Assembly (NCBI RefSeq): GCF_900186615.1
Contig: NZ_LT896588.1
Location: 828,789-892,788, forward strand
DNA: 64,000 nt
Reading direction: 5' to 3'
DNA from: Parabacteroides bouchesdurhonensis
Lineage (GTDB): Bacteria > Bacteroidota > Bacteroidia > Bacteroidales > Tannerellaceae
Part shown: piece after piece, positions 28,153 through 37,328 of the stretch
Layout of the letters: each line of letters begins with the position of its first letter
Position numbering within the stretch: the stretch's first letter is position 1
Translations under genes and position numbers: made by a program
Notes under the pieces: generated by a model
Seen by the model: the letters and a program-made list of their open reading frames with translations, nothing else
The model's database searches: none
What the model was told of the DNA's origin: nothing

Positions 28153-29376
28153 ATGAAAGAATTTATCATATCTGAAGCACAAACAGAAAAGGCCGTTTTA
28201 GTCGGGTTAATCACCCCTGAACAAAACGAACAAAAAGTTAAAGAATATCTGGACGAATTAGCATTTCTTGCTGATACGGCCGGTGCTGAAACGGTTAAGA
28301 AGTTTTGGCAAAAGCTAGACTATCCAAATCCCGTGACTTTCGTAGGAACAGGGAAATTACAAGAGATAAAAGAATATGTCGTAGAAAACGAGATAGGTCT
28401 GGTTATATTTGACGACGAGCTTTCGGCTAAACAGCTACGCAATATAGAGAAAGAGCTACAGGTAAAAATATTGGATAGAACAAATCTGATTCTGGATATA
28501 TTTGCCCGCCGTGCACAAACTGCACATGCAAAAACGCAGGTGGAATTGGCTCAGTATAAATATATGCTACCTCGACTAACCCGCTTGTGGACTCACTTGG
28601 AACGCCAACGAGGAGGCGTTGGTATGCGCGGTCCGGGTGAAACCCAGCTGGAGACAGATAAACGTATCATCTTAGATAAGATTGCCAAACTAAAACGAGA
28701 TTTAGTTGACATCGACAAGCAAAAAAGCGTTCAGCGTAAAAACCGGGGAAAGATGGTTCGCGTAGCACTGGTTGGTTATACCAACGTAGGTAAATCAACC
28801 CTGATGAATCTTTTAAGCAAGAGTGAGGTTTTTGCGGAAAACAAACTGTTCGCTACATTAGATACAACGGTACGTAAGGTTATTATTGAGAATCTCCCTT
28901 TCCTGCTATCTGATACTGTAGGTTTTATCCGAAAATTACCTACCGAACTGGTAGAATCTTTTAAATCTACATTAGACGAAGTCCGTGAAGCCGATTTATT
29001 AGTACATATTGTAGATATTTCGCATCCTACGTTTGAAGAGCAAATTGAAGTAGTAAACAAAACCCTGGCAGAAATAGACAAGACTGAAAAACCAATGATT
29101 ATGGTTTTCAACAAAGTGGACGCATTCACCTTCGTTCCCAAAGAGGAAGATGATCTAACACCAAGAAGCAGGGAGAATATTGATTTAGACGAACTGAAAC
29201 AAACATGGATGAACAAACTGCAAGACAACTGCATCTTTATTTCCGCCAAAGAACGCACAAACATTGAAGAATTAAAAACCATGTTATATGAACGTGTAAA
29301 GCAGATTCATATCACTCGCTTTCCATATAACGACTTTTTATTCCAACAGTATGATGAAGAAACAGAGGATGAATAA
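28153..29376 (+). CDS. hflX: ribosome-splitting GTPase HflX
   Basis: HflX binds stalled or stressed 70S ribosomes and splits them. The 407-residue protein has the N-terminal nucleotide-binding domain with FVGTGKLQEI and FDDELSAKQLRN, the linker motif RGPGETQLETDRR-type (here GPGETQLETDKR), then a GTPase domain with GYTNVGKST (P-loop), DTVGF and NKVD. The C-terminal domain is short. It converges with xerD with no base between the two stop codons. Confidence 0.96.
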   Translation: MKEFIISEAQTEKAVLVGLITPEQNEQKVKEYLDELAFLADTAGAETVKKFWQKLDYPNPVTFVGTGKLQEIKEYVVENEIGLVIFDDELSAKQLRNIEKELQVKILDRTNLILDIFARRAQTAHAKTQVELAQYKYMLPRLTRLWTHLERQRGGVGMRGPGETQLETDKRIILDKIAKLKRDLVDIDKQKSVQRKNRGKMVRVALVGYTNVGKSTLMNLLSKSEVFAENKLFATLDTTVRKVIIENLPFLLSDTVGFIRKLPTELVESFKSTLDEVREADLLVHIVDISHPTFEEQIEVVNKTLAEIDKTEKPMIMVFNKVDAFTFVPKEEDDLTPRSRENIDLDELKQTWMNKLQDNCIFISAKERTNIEELKTMLYERVKQIHITRFPYNDFLFQQYDEETEDE

Positions 29377-30282
29377 TCATTCTCTGTGTTTACTTCTGGG
29401 GTGATGTTCCAATATTTCTTTACGAAGAAACTCCCGATCTATATGTGTGTAAATTTCGGTAGTGGTAATCTTTTCATGTCCTAACATTTCCTGAATGGCA
29501 CGCAGGTTAGCTCCTCCTTCCAGCAAATGAGTAGCAAATGAATGGCGGAAAGTATGAGGACTTACATTCTTATGTATGCCGGCCATTTCCGTTTGTTGCT
29601 TAATAATATGAAAAACCATAATACGCGAAAGCGCCGTTCCACGCCGGCTCAGGAATAAAATGTCCTCATACCCTTTCTTGACCGTAATTAAATTCCGGTC
29701 ATACAAATAATTCCTGATTTCCTGGATAGCCGTATCCGATATAGGCACTAGCCGTTGCTTGCTGCCTTTGCCTTCCACTTTTATAAAGCCCTCATCAAAA
29801 TAAACATCCGAATACCGTAAAGATGTTAACTCGGAAACACGTAATCCGCAGCTATATAAAACCTCCAACATCGCCCGGTTACGTTGCCCTTCCGGCAAGG
29901 ATAGATCTATCGTATCTAATATATTGTTTATTTCATTGACAGTTAGCACTTCCGGCAATTTCAACCCAATCTTTGGAGATTCCAACAATTCAGTCGGGTC
30001 TGCTGTTATATAATCATCCAATAACAAAAAGCGGTAGAAGGATTTAACGCCCGAAATAATACGAGCTTGCGAACGGGGATGGATTCCTATGTCATGAAGT
30101 TGAGCAACAAACTGTTGTAAATTTTCATACGTGATGTCTTTGACATCCAATCCTTCATCTTCCGCAAAACGAAGCAATTTATCAAGGTCCGTCAAATAAG
30201 CATCTACAGAATTGGCAGACAAGGATTTTTCCAACCGGAGGTAGATTTGATATTTGCTAATTATATCCTTTTGTTGTTGCAT
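29377..30282 (-). CDS. xerD: tyrosine recombinase XerD
   Basis: XerD resolves chromosome dimers at dif with XerC. The 301-residue protein has the SAM-like core-binding domain and a catalytic domain with box I SCGLRVSEL (catalytic Arg present), HTFRHSFATHLLEGG (His-x-x-Arg), LGHEKITTTEIYTH (box II His and nucleophilic Tyr). The frame extends 13 codons upstream; MQQQKD at 30282 gives the normal length. It serves as an internal control for the element-borne integrases at 48-50 kb, which lack the box-I Arg. Confidence 0.95.
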   Translation of the reverse strand: MQQQKDIISKYQIYLRLEKSLSANSVDAYLTDLDKLLRFAEDEGLDVKDITYENLQQFVAQLHDIGIHPRSQARIISGVKSFYRFLLLDDYITADPTELLESPKIGLKLPEVLTVNEINNILDTIDLSLPEGQRNRAMLEVLYSCGLRVSELTSLRYSDVYFDEGFIKVEGKGSKQRLVPISDTAIQEIRNYLYDRNLITVKKGYEDILFLSRRGTALSRIMVFHIIKQQTEMAGIHKNVSPHTFRHSFATHLLEGGANLRAIQEMLGHEKITTTEIYTHIDREFLRKEILEHHPRSKHRE

Positions 30283-30321
30283 TGTTCGGTATGTTGTTAT
30301 GTACGTGTCAAATAAAATCAC

Positions 30322-30329
30322 TACCTTTG
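30322..30329 (+). promoter_or_regulatory. -7 box of aroQ
   Basis: TACCTTTG matches TAnnTTTG, 54 bp upstream of the aroQ start codon. Confidence 0.5.
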
Positions 30330-30383
30330 CCGGATAATTCCAACCCGTAAGGGCAGTACAAAGGTAATAAACTTACAAATAAA

Positions 30384-30800
30384 ATGAAGAAGATTCTAAT
30401 CATCAACGGCCCAAACCTGAACTTATTGGGCAAACGCGAGCCAATGGTCTATGGCAACGCTTCATTTGAAGACTACCTGGCTGAACTGCGTACAAAATAT
30501 CCTCAACATGAAATTGCTTACTTTCAAAGCAATATAGAAGGAGAGATGATTAATAAGATTCATGAAGTAGGTTTCGATTACGACGGCATCATTTTAAACG
30601 CCGGTGCCTACACGCACACTTCCATTGCTTTGCATGATGCCATTAAAGCGGTTACGACACCAGTGGTTGAAGTACATATTTCAAATGTACATGCGCGTGA
30701 ATCCTTTCGCCACGTTTCTATGATTTCGGCCGCTTGTAAAGGTGTTATCATCGGATTTGGATTAAATTCATACAGGTTAGCACTTGAATCTTTCCTATAA
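30384..30800 (+). CDS. aroQ: type II 3-dehydroquinate dehydratase
   Basis: AroQ dehydrates 3-dehydroquinate in the shikimate pathway. The 138-residue protein is collinear with the type II dodecameric enzyme: NGPNLNLLGKREP near the N-terminus (with the flexible lid and catalytic Tyr following at VYG), NAGAYTHTSIALHDAI, and EVHISNVHARESFRH. It is divergent from xerD and lies 124 bp before pyk, with a short 22-bp repeat array in between. Confidence 0.96.
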   Translation: MKKILIINGPNLNLLGKREPMVYGNASFEDYLAELRTKYPQHEIAYFQSNIEGEMINKIHEVGFDYDGIILNAGAYTHTSIALHDAIKAVTTPVVEVHISNVHARESFRHVSMISAACKGVIIGFGLNSYRLALESFL

Positions 30801-30815
30801 GAAAAAACGGTTCCA

Positions 30816-30881
30816 TTCGGGAGAAATTTAAATTTCTTCCGAGAGAAAATAAAATTCCTTCCGAAAGGGAGGTTTTGGGGA
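30816..30881. repeat. three 22-bp tandem units between aroQ and pyk
   Basis: T(T/C)CGRGAGAAA-type units start at 30816, 30838 and 30860, each exactly 22 bp; the third is the most diverged. Unit 1 matches the lpxH-locus unit starting at 10843 at 17 of 22 positions. Confidence 0.7.
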
Positions 30882-30924
30882 AGTAAAAATAAAAGGTAAA
30901 TAATAAGGTTATAATTTAAGGTAT

Positions 30925-32382
30925 ATGTTAAAGCATACAAAGATTGTTGCTACGATTTCCGATCAGCGTTGTGATGTCGATTTTATCGATTCATTATACA
31001 AGGCGGGAATGAATGTTGTGCGCCTCAACACAGCTCACATGGCAGAAGAAGGTTTAAGTCGTGTAGTTAATAACACCCGTACTGTTTCAGACCGTATTGG
31101 TATCCTGATGGACACAAAAGGGCCCGAAGTCCGTACGACAGTTACGGTTGGAAAAGAACCAATCCCATTTACGACCGGCGAACATGTTAAAATTATCGGT
31201 GACCCGGATAAAGAAACTTCCCACGATTGTATTTATGTATCATACAAAAATTTCGTTTCCGACCTGACTATAGGCAGTGATATTCTGATTGATGACGGAG
31301 ATCTGGAACTGAAAGTTATAGAGAAGCAGCCGGACTACCTGGTTTGTGAAGTAGGTAATGATGCGACATTAGGAAGCCGTAAAAGCATAAACGTTCCGGG
31401 CGTACGTATCAACTTACCCTCATTAACAGAAAAAGACCGTAAGAATATCCATTGGGCTATCAGTAATGAATTGGATTTCATTGCCCATTCTTTTGTGCGG
31501 AATAAACAAGACGTTTTGGATATTCAACGTATTCTGGACGAATACGACAGCCCGATTAAAATTATCGCCAAAATTGAAAACCAGGAAGGTGTTGACAATA
31601 TAGAAGAAATACTGGAAGTTGCCTACGGTATAATGATTGCCCGTGGTGATTTGGGGATAGAAGTACCTGCCGAAAAGATCCCGGGTATTCAACGAACCTT
31701 AATCCGCAAATGCGTGGAAGCCAAAAAACCGGTTATCGTAGCTACGCAAATGCTCCACTCGATGATAAACAATCCACGTCCTACCCGTGCCGAAGTCACG
31801 GATATTGCAAATGCTATTTATTATCGTACAGATGCGTTAATGCTAAGTGGGGAAACAGCATACGGTAAATATCCTTTGGAAGCTGTACAGACTATGACAA
31901 AGGTTGCCCGTGAAGCAGAAAAGACAAAATTAGCAGCAAACGATATACGCGTTCCTATTGAAGGAAACGATTTGGATATAACTTCATTCCTGGCAAAACA
32001 GGCTGTGAAATCTTCATCCAAACTGCATGTTAAAGCAATCATTACAGATAGTCACACAGGAAGAACCGCCCGTTATCTGGCTGCATTTCGAGGAACTTCT
32101 ACCGTGTTTGCTATTTGTTATAATTCCCGCGTGATGCGTATGCTTGCATTGTCTTATGGCGTTTGGGCTGTTTATCAACCGTGGAATGACAGTCGTCGTG
32201 GTTATTTCTATGACGCGCTAAATCAATTGATCAAAAGCGGACGTATCACAAACAACGACATGGTTGCTTATCTGAGCGGAAGTTTCGGAGAAGGAGGAGG
32301 AACTACATTCCTTGAAATCAACAATGTAGGTAAAGTATTGGAAGCCGGAAAAAACTATCAGCTTCCTACTTTTAAAGAATAA
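30925..32382 (+). CDS. pyk: pyruvate kinase
   Basis: Pyk makes pyruvate and ATP from phosphoenolpyruvate. The 485-residue protein has the three-domain fold: TKIVATISD at the start, MDTKGPEVRT, the B-domain lid, ARGDLGIEVP (metal and substrate site), ATQMLHSM and LSGETAYGKYP, then the C-terminal allosteric domain. It heads a same-strand series with the O-methyltransferase (16 bp gap), rbfA and an FtsX-like permease. Confidence 0.97.
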   Translation: MLKHTKIVATISDQRCDVDFIDSLYKAGMNVVRLNTAHMAEEGLSRVVNNTRTVSDRIGILMDTKGPEVRTTVTVGKEPIPFTTGEHVKIIGDPDKETSHDCIYVSYKNFVSDLTIGSDILIDDGDLELKVIEKQPDYLVCEVGNDATLGSRKSINVPGVRINLPSLTEKDRKNIHWAISNELDFIAHSFVRNKQDVLDIQRILDEYDSPIKIIAKIENQEGVDNIEEILEVAYGIMIARGDLGIEVPAEKIPGIQRTLIRKCVEAKKPVIVATQMLHSMINNPRPTRAEVTDIANAIYYRTDALMLSGETAYGKYPLEAVQTMTKVAREAEKTKLAANDIRVPIEGNDLDITSFLAKQAVKSSSKLHVKAIITDSHTGRTARYLAAFRGTSTVFAICYNSRVMRMLALSYGVWAVYQPWNDSRRGYFYDALNQLIKSGRITNNDMVAYLSGSFGEGGGTTFLEINNVGKVLEAGKNYQLPTFKE

Positions 32383-32397
32383 GAATAATTCCGTGAC

Positions 32398-33024
32398 GTG
32401 ACAATAGATGAGTACATATTATCTCATATAGACGAAGAAGGAACGCTACTTTCCTCTTTAAACCGGGATGCGAATGTGAACCTTCTCCGTCCACGTATGT
32501 TATCAGGACACTTGCAGGGGCGAATACTGAAAATGTTCTGCCGGATGCTTCGTCCGTATCGGATACTTGAAATAGGCACATACACAGGCTATGCCACTCT
32601 TTGCATGGCGGAAGGAATAGAAGACGATGCTTTGATCCATACACTGGAAATCAATGATGAAATGGAAGATTTCATCTTAAAGTATCTGGATCGTTCGCCC
32701 CACAAAGACAAAGTACGCCTGCATATCGGTGACGCGATGGATATTATTCCTCAATTGGATGAAACGTTTGATATGGTTTTCATTGATGCCGATAAGCGTT
32801 TGTATTCGGATTATTACGATCAGGTTTTCCCTAAAGTCCGTCCCGGAGGATTGATTCTGGCTGATAATACACTATGGGATGGAAAGGTGCTTGAAAAACC
32901 ACACCCGTCGGATAAGCAAACAATCGGCATTCTGGCTTTCAATGAGAAAATAAAGAATGACGACCGGGTAGAAAAAGTAATTTTACCTTTACGCGACGGT
33001 CTTACAATGATTTGGAAAAAATAA
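32398..33024 (+). CDS. class I SAM-dependent O-methyltransferase
   Basis: The 208-residue protein resembles the caffeoyl-CoA/catechol O-methyltransferase family (AdoMet_MTases, COMT-like): LEIGTYTGYATLCMAEG is the SAM loop, FIDADKRLYSDYYDQ binds metal, and ILADNTLWDGKV completes the site. The substrate is not predictable. The start is GTG at 32398; no in-frame ATG fits before the conserved DEYILSHI segment. It is tightly placed between pyk and rbfA (12 bp gap). Confidence 0.88.
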   Translation: MTIDEYILSHIDEEGTLLSSLNRDANVNLLRPRMLSGHLQGRILKMFCRMLRPYRILEIGTYTGYATLCMAEGIEDDALIHTLEINDEMEDFILKYLDRSPHKDKVRLHIGDAMDIIPQLDETFDMVFIDADKRLYSDYYDQVFPKVRPGGLILADNTLWDGKVLEKPHPSDKQTIGILAFNEKIKNDDRVEKVILPLRDGLTMIWKK

Positions 33025-33036
33025 AATATAGAGATT

Positions 33037-33372
33037 ATGGAAAGTACAAGATTGAATAAAATAGAACGCCTTATCCAAAAGGAACTGAGCGATATATTCC
33101 AAAAGCAAACACAAGCTATGCACGGAGTATTAATATCCGTCAGCAGAGTGCGTGTAAGTGCGGATTTAAGCGTGGCACGTGCCTATCTGAGCATTTTCCC
33201 TTCCGAGAAATCGAAAGAACTGATGGAAGCTATCCAGGCAAATACAAAAGCAATCCGTTTTGATTTGGGACAACGTACAGGAAAGCAATTGCGGAAAATT
33301 CCTGAACTGAGTTTCTTTATCGACGATTCATTGGATTATATTGAAAATATTGATAAGTTACTGAACAAGTAA
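33037..33372 (+). CDS. rbfA: 30S ribosome-binding factor A
   Basis: RbfA is a KH-like protein for late 16S maturation and cold adaptation. The 111-residue protein has the family elements RLNKIERLIQKELSDIF at the N-terminus, VSADLSVARAYLSIFP in the middle and LRKIPELSFFIDDSLDYIENIDKLL at the end. It precedes the FtsX-like permease by 11 bp, the same pairing seen in other Bacteroidales. Confidence 0.96.
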   Translation: MESTRLNKIERLIQKELSDIFQKQTQAMHGVLISVSRVRVSADLSVARAYLSIFPSEKSKELMEAIQANTKAIRFDLGQRTGKQLRKIPELSFFIDDSLDYIENIDKLLNK

Positions 33373-33383
33373 ATAAAACCACC

Positions 33384-34613
33384 TTGAATTTCCCGTTCTA
33401 TATAGCCCAGAGGTATCTCTTCTCGAAGAAATCGCACAATGCTATCAATATCATTTCAATGGTATCGGTATGCGGAGTTGTGGTTGCAACCATTGCTCTG
33501 GTATGTGCGCTTTCGGTATATAACGGGTTCAACGATCTTGTTTCTACTCTATTCAGTAATTTCGATCCGGAACTAAAGATAACTCCATCTACAGGAAAAG
33601 TGTTCGATCCTGACAGCCAGGAGATGCAAGCCGTCAAAAAATTACCGGAGATTGCCGTATTTAGCGAAGTGCTGCAAGACAACGCATTGATTCGTTATCG
33701 CGACCGTCAGGATGTTGCCACTCTAAAGGGTGTAGACAATAAGTTCGAGGAGCTTACACAAATAGACAGCGTTTTGATAGACGGCCGTTTTGCTCTACGT
33801 GAAGACGTTGTAGACTATGGAACATTGGGCATCGGATTAGCCTCCAAATTAGGAATCAATGCAGGGTTTGTCTCCCCGATGGAAATATATGCGCCCAAAC
33901 GTAATGAGAAAGTCAACATGTCTAATCCGGCTACTTCTTTCAATGTAGAATATGCTTATATAGGCGGAGTATTCTGCATTAATCAGCAGATGTATGATGA
34001 AAGCATGATGATTGTCCCGCTCGATCTGGCGCGTAAACTATTCCATTATGATAATGAAGTGACTGCAATAGAGTTGAAACTAACGGAGAAAGCCAACCTG
34101 ACAACCGTAAAAAAACAGATCAAAGAGATTCTGGGAGACAAATTCCTCGTACAAGATCGTTTTGAACAACAGGAAGCCTCTTTCAAAATGATGCAAGTAG
34201 AAAAATGGATGACATTCCTTATCTTGAGTTTTATCCTTACAATTGCCTTATTTAATGTAGTCGGTTCACTTTCTATGTTGATGATAGAAAAGCATGATGA
34301 TGTTCGCACACTTCGCAATATGGGCGCAGACAATAAACTGATCCGCCGGATATTTTTATTTGAAGGCTGGATGATTTCCGGCTTCGGTGCTTTGATAGGT
34401 ATTGCTGTAGGAGTAATCCTTTGTCTGCTACAACAAGAATTGGGATTAATAAAGTTAGGCCAGACTGCCGGAGCTTTTATTATAGATGCTTATCCTGTCC
34501 GTATTGAAATAAACGATATTGCTACCGTATTCTTCACAGTATTAACAATAGGCTTACTGGCCGCCTGGTATCCTGTACGCTATCTAGGCAAAAAGTGGCT
34601 GCAAACCGCTTAA
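33384..34613 (+). CDS. FtsX-like ABC transporter permease (LolC/LolE family)
   Basis: The 409-residue protein has one N-terminal span (about 20-45), a periplasmic MacB-PCD domain (about 50-265) and three C-terminal spans with the FtsX motif EKHDDVRTLRNMGA. The opening FYIAQRYLFSKKSHNAINIIS is LolC/LolE-like, so lipoprotein release to the outer membrane is the likely role; the ATPase is not adjacent. The start codon is TTG at 33384, the only start that retains the conserved amphipathic opening. It converges with msrAB with no gap. Confidence 0.88.
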   Translation: MNFPFYIAQRYLFSKKSHNAINIISMVSVCGVVVATIALVCALSVYNGFNDLVSTLFSNFDPELKITPSTGKVFDPDSQEMQAVKKLPEIAVFSEVLQDNALIRYRDRQDVATLKGVDNKFEELTQIDSVLIDGRFALREDVVDYGTLGIGLASKLGINAGFVSPMEIYAPKRNEKVNMSNPATSFNVEYAYIGGVFCINQQMYDESMMIVPLDLARKLFHYDNEVTAIELKLTEKANLTTVKKQIKEILGDKFLVQDRFEQQEASFKMMQVEKWMTFLILSFILTIALFNVVGSLSMLMIEKHDDVRTLRNMGADNKLIRRIFLFEGWMISGFGALIGIAVGVILCLLQQELGLIKLGQTAGAFIIDAYPVRIEINDIATVFFTVLTIGLLAAWYPVRYLGKKWLQTA

Positions 34614-35675
34614 CTACTTATCCAACAAATAAAGATAATCCGAATAACCTTCCTCTTTCATTTTTTCTTTCGGGATAAAACGCAAGGAAGCGCTATTAAT
34701 ACAATAACGTAATCCTCCTTTTTCCGTAGGTCCGTCTGTAAATACATGTCCCAAATGTGCATCCCCTATCTTACTACGAACTCCCATACGAGTCATTCCA
34801 TGCGATGTATCCAAATTTCCTTTTATCAATTCTTCTTTAATCGGCTTGGAAAAGCTGGGCCATCCACAACCGGACTCAAATTTATCAGTCGACACGAACA
34901 ATGGCTCGCCGGTCGTAATATCGACATAAATACCTTCCCTGAATTCATCCCAATACTCATTATGAAAGGGAAGCTCTGTTGCATTTTCCTGAGTAACGGC
35001 GTATTGCTCATCTGTCAGTTTCTTACGCAAAGTCGCATCATCCGGTTTCTTATATGCAGTTGAGGCATTGGCTGTACGGGCAAGCTCAAAGAGTTCGGGA
35101 TTAATATGGCAATAACCGCCGGGATTCTTATCCAAATAATCCTGATGGTAATCTTCTGCCGGATAGAAGTTTTCCAATGGTTTGATTTCTATAACAATCG
35201 GTTTTAAGTATTTCTTAGCCAAAGATTCAACAGCTGTTTGAATGATAATAAGATCTGATTCATCTTTATAATAAATTCCTGTTCTGTATTGTGTTCCCTG
35301 ATCTCCACCTTGGCGATTCATACTTGTCGGATCAATTGTCTTAAAATAAAGCTCTAGTAATAGCTTCAAGTCAACCTGCTGTGGGTCATACGTAACTTTC
35401 ACAGTCTCTGCAAAACCGGTATCATCCATACACACTTGCTGATACGTTGGGTTGGGAATATTGCCATTAGCATATCCAACTTGCGTAGTAATTACTCCGT
35501 TTATTTGTTTCATAAAATGTTCTGTTCCCCAGAAACAGCCACCGGCAAAATATATTTCCTTCATATCTTTCATATTCTTTGTCTCCTGCGCATTTAAATT
35601 ATTCGTAAAACCAAACATATTAGCAATCGTAAGACTGCCAATCAATACAATTACAATTATAGAAATATTTTTCAT
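34614..35675 (-). CDS. msrAB: bifunctional methionine sulfoxide reductase MsrA-MsrB, exported
   Basis: The 353-residue fusion repairs both epimers of methionine sulfoxide. An N-terminal signal or anchor ([20 protein letters not shown]) puts it in the periplasm. MsrA follows with the catalytic [11 protein letters not shown], then MsrB with SGCGWPSF and the catalytic RYCINS. MsrB lacks both CxxC zinc pairs (TTGEPLF and [10 protein letters not shown] where Cys normally occurs), so it is a zinc-free form. On the minus strand GAAAGGAG lies 5 bases before the ATG, an unusually strong Shine-Dalgarno sequence for this phylum. A 22-bp repeat array lies upstream. Confidence 0.93.
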   Translation of the reverse strand: MKNISIIVIVLIGSLTIANMFGFTNNLNAQETKNMKDMKEIYFAGGCFWGTEHFMKQINGVITTQVGYANGNIPNPTYQQVCMDDTGFAETVKVTYDPQQVDLKLLLELYFKTIDPTSMNRQGGDQGTQYRTGIYYKDESDLIIIQTAVESLAKKYLKPIVIEIKPLENFYPAEDYHQDYLDKNPGGYCHINPELFELARTANASTAYKKPDDATLRKKLTDEQYAVTQENATELPFHNEYWDEFREGIYVDITTGEPLFVSTDKFESGCGWPSFSKPIKEELIKGNLDTSHGMTRMGVRSKIGDAHLGHVFTDGPTEKGGLRYCINSASLRFIPKEKMKEEGYSDYLYLLDK

Positions 35676-35711
35676 ATTGTCTCCTTTCTAATAGAACAAA
35701 TTAAAGACTTA

Positions 35712-35821
35712 AAAAGAGCTGACTTTTGAAACTAAAAGTCCCGTCTTAACACTTCAAAAGAGCTGACCTTTGAAATGTTAAGACGGGACTTCTATATTCA
35801 AAAGATATATACTTTAATTAA
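35712..35821. repeat. five 22-bp units between msrAB and manC
   Basis: AAAAG starts units at 35712, 35734, 35756 and 35800, and TTAAG starts one at 35778, all at exact 22-bp steps. Units 1 and 3 agree at 19 of 22 positions (AAAAGAGCTGAC core). Part of unit 2 (AAGTCCCGTCTTAACA, 35736-35751) is the perfect reverse complement of 35776-35791, so the array folds into a 16-bp stem that may also terminate manC. The last unit overlaps the manC stop codon. Confidence 0.85.
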
Positions 35822-36899
35822 ATTCCTTTCCGTATTTCATTTGGGCATCTGCAACATATTGTTTGATACGCTGCTCATCATCCTTTTTACAGATAAGTAA
35901 CACATTTCCCGATTCTGCTACAATGCAATCATTGATACCTTGTACCACTGCCAAGCGTTTCGGATCTTCAAGAGCAATTACGTTATTTTTGCTTTCATAT
36001 AGCATTGCCCTATTATTTTTCAGGACAGCATTATTGTTTTCGTCCTTATGTGCGATGTCGAACAAAGAGCCCCAAGTTCCCAAGTCTGCCCATCCAAAAT
36101 CCGCACAGAGCATATATACATTATCTGCTTTTTCCATAATTCCGTAATCTATAGAGATATTCGGACAATATGGGAAATGCTCATGTATGAAATCACGCTC
36201 TTTATCAGTATTAAATTGGTCTTTACCCAAATCGAAACGGGCACTTATATCCGGCAAGAAGTTCTCAAAAGCGGATATTATTGTATTTACATTCCAAACA
36301 AATAAGCCGGAGTTCCAGAAAAATTCACCACTTTCATAGAATACTTTTGCCAATTCCAAATTAGGTTTCTCCGTAAAAGTCTTCACTTTTGTAAAACCGC
36401 CTAACATCATATCATTGCTCTGTTGTATATAACCATAAGCAGTCTCCGGGCGGCTCGGTTTAATACCCAATGTCACCAAAGAATTATTCTCTTTTACAAA
36501 ATCCAATCCCTTTTGCACATCGCGCAAAAAGACGTCTTCTTTTAAAATAAGATGGTCCGATGGAGCCACTACAATATTAGCATTCGGATTACAAGCTTTT
36601 ATATGATAAGCCGCATAAGCAATACATGGTGCCGTATTACGGCGTGTAGGCTCAAGCAGAATCTGGCTATCTTTTAACTCGGGCAATTGTTCCTTAATTA
36701 GTTTGGCATACAACTCATTGGTAACAATATAAATGTTCTCGACTGGAATAATTTTGGCGAAACGATCGAAAGTCATTTGTAATAATGATCGTCCGGTACC
36801 AAAGAAGTCAAGGAATTGCTTTGGATAACTCTCTCTGCTAAACGGCCAGAAACGACTTCCAATTCCTCCCCCCATGATAACGCAATAATTATCTTTCAT
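35814..36899 (-). CDS. manC: mannose-1-phosphate guanylyltransferase
   Basis: ManC makes GDP-mannose for glycan and capsule synthesis. The 361-residue protein starts with the nucleotidyltransferase signature GGGIGSRFWPFSRESYPKQF and contains EPTRRNTAPCIAYAA, VAPSDHLI, FTEKPN, FFWNSGLFVW and SIDYGIMEKA. It is the stand-alone pyrophosphorylase without a fused isomerase domain. It is transcribed away from the tRNA-Leu gene. A -7 box TAGTTTTG lies on the minus strand at 36931-36938. Confidence 0.95.
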   Translation of the reverse strand: MKDNYCVIMGGGIGSRFWPFSRESYPKQFLDFFGTGRSLLQMTFDRFAKIIPVENIYIVTNELYAKLIKEQLPELKDSQILLEPTRRNTAPCIAYAAYHIKACNPNANIVVAPSDHLILKEDVFLRDVQKGLDFVKENNSLVTLGIKPSRPETAYGYIQQSNDMMLGGFTKVKTFTEKPNLELAKVFYESGEFFWNSGLFVWNVNTIISAFENFLPDISARFDLGKDQFNTDKERDFIHEHFPYCPNISIDYGIMEKADNVYMLCADFGWADLGTWGSLFDIAHKDENNNAVLKNNRAMLYESKNNVIALEDPKRLAVVQGINDCIVAESGNVLLICKKDDEQRIKQYVADAQMKYGKEFN

Positions 36900-36998
36900 G
36901 ATATAGTTATTATTAATTTCACATCAACTACAAAACTAACGAAATAATCTATTATTTATTCTTCCCTCACACAATATTTGAAAAAAAACAATGAATCG

Positions 36999-37029
36999 TT
37001 TGTGAGATTCAAAAATATATCTACCTTTG
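36999..37029 (+). promoter_or_regulatory. promoter of tRNA-Leu
   Basis: TTTG (36999-37002) and TACCTTTG (37022-37029) are spaced by exactly 19 bp, the Bacteroidota consensus, 23 bp before the tRNA 5' end. Confidence 0.75.
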
Positions 37030-37052
37030 CATCGCATTTGAAAACAACAAAT

Positions 37053-37136
37053 GCCCAGATGGCGGAATTGGTAGACGCGCTGGTCTCAAACACCAGTGGA
37101 TTCACTTCCATGCCGGTTCGATCCCGGCTCTGGGTA
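37053..37136 (+). tRNA. tRNA-Leu (anticodon CAA)
   Basis: GCCCAGA (37053-37059) pairs with TCTGGGT (37129-37135, one G-U). The anticodon stem CTGGT/ACCAG encloses CTCAAAC with anticodon CAA at 37087-37089. A long variable arm and the T loop GGTTCGATCCC identify a class II tRNA-Leu. CCA is not encoded. It borders foreign DNA to its right, in keeping with tRNA-Leu as a known target of NBU1-type elements. Confidence 0.96.
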
Positions 37137-37142
37137 CGAATA

Positions 37143-37175
37143 AACCCTGATAATCACCTGATTGTCAGGGTTTTC
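37143..37175 (+). terminator. rho-independent terminator after tRNA-Leu
   Basis: AACCCTGA (37143-37150) and TCAGGGTT (37165-37172) form an 8-bp stem ending in TTTT. It still belongs to the tRNA unit, so any element boundary on this side lies at or beyond it, or the terminator came with the element. Confidence 0.8.
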
Positions 37176-37328
37176 TGCTTTTATAGGGCGTACTAAATGT
37201 GTACTGAATGACGAATACAAAGAAAAGGTGTACTTTAATAGTTTTCTTCCCCATATCTTTATGATTTCTTAACGCTTATCCTATCTTTATCTACCTTATT
37301 ATTGCCGATGTTTTCGGGAAAAGTGAGA

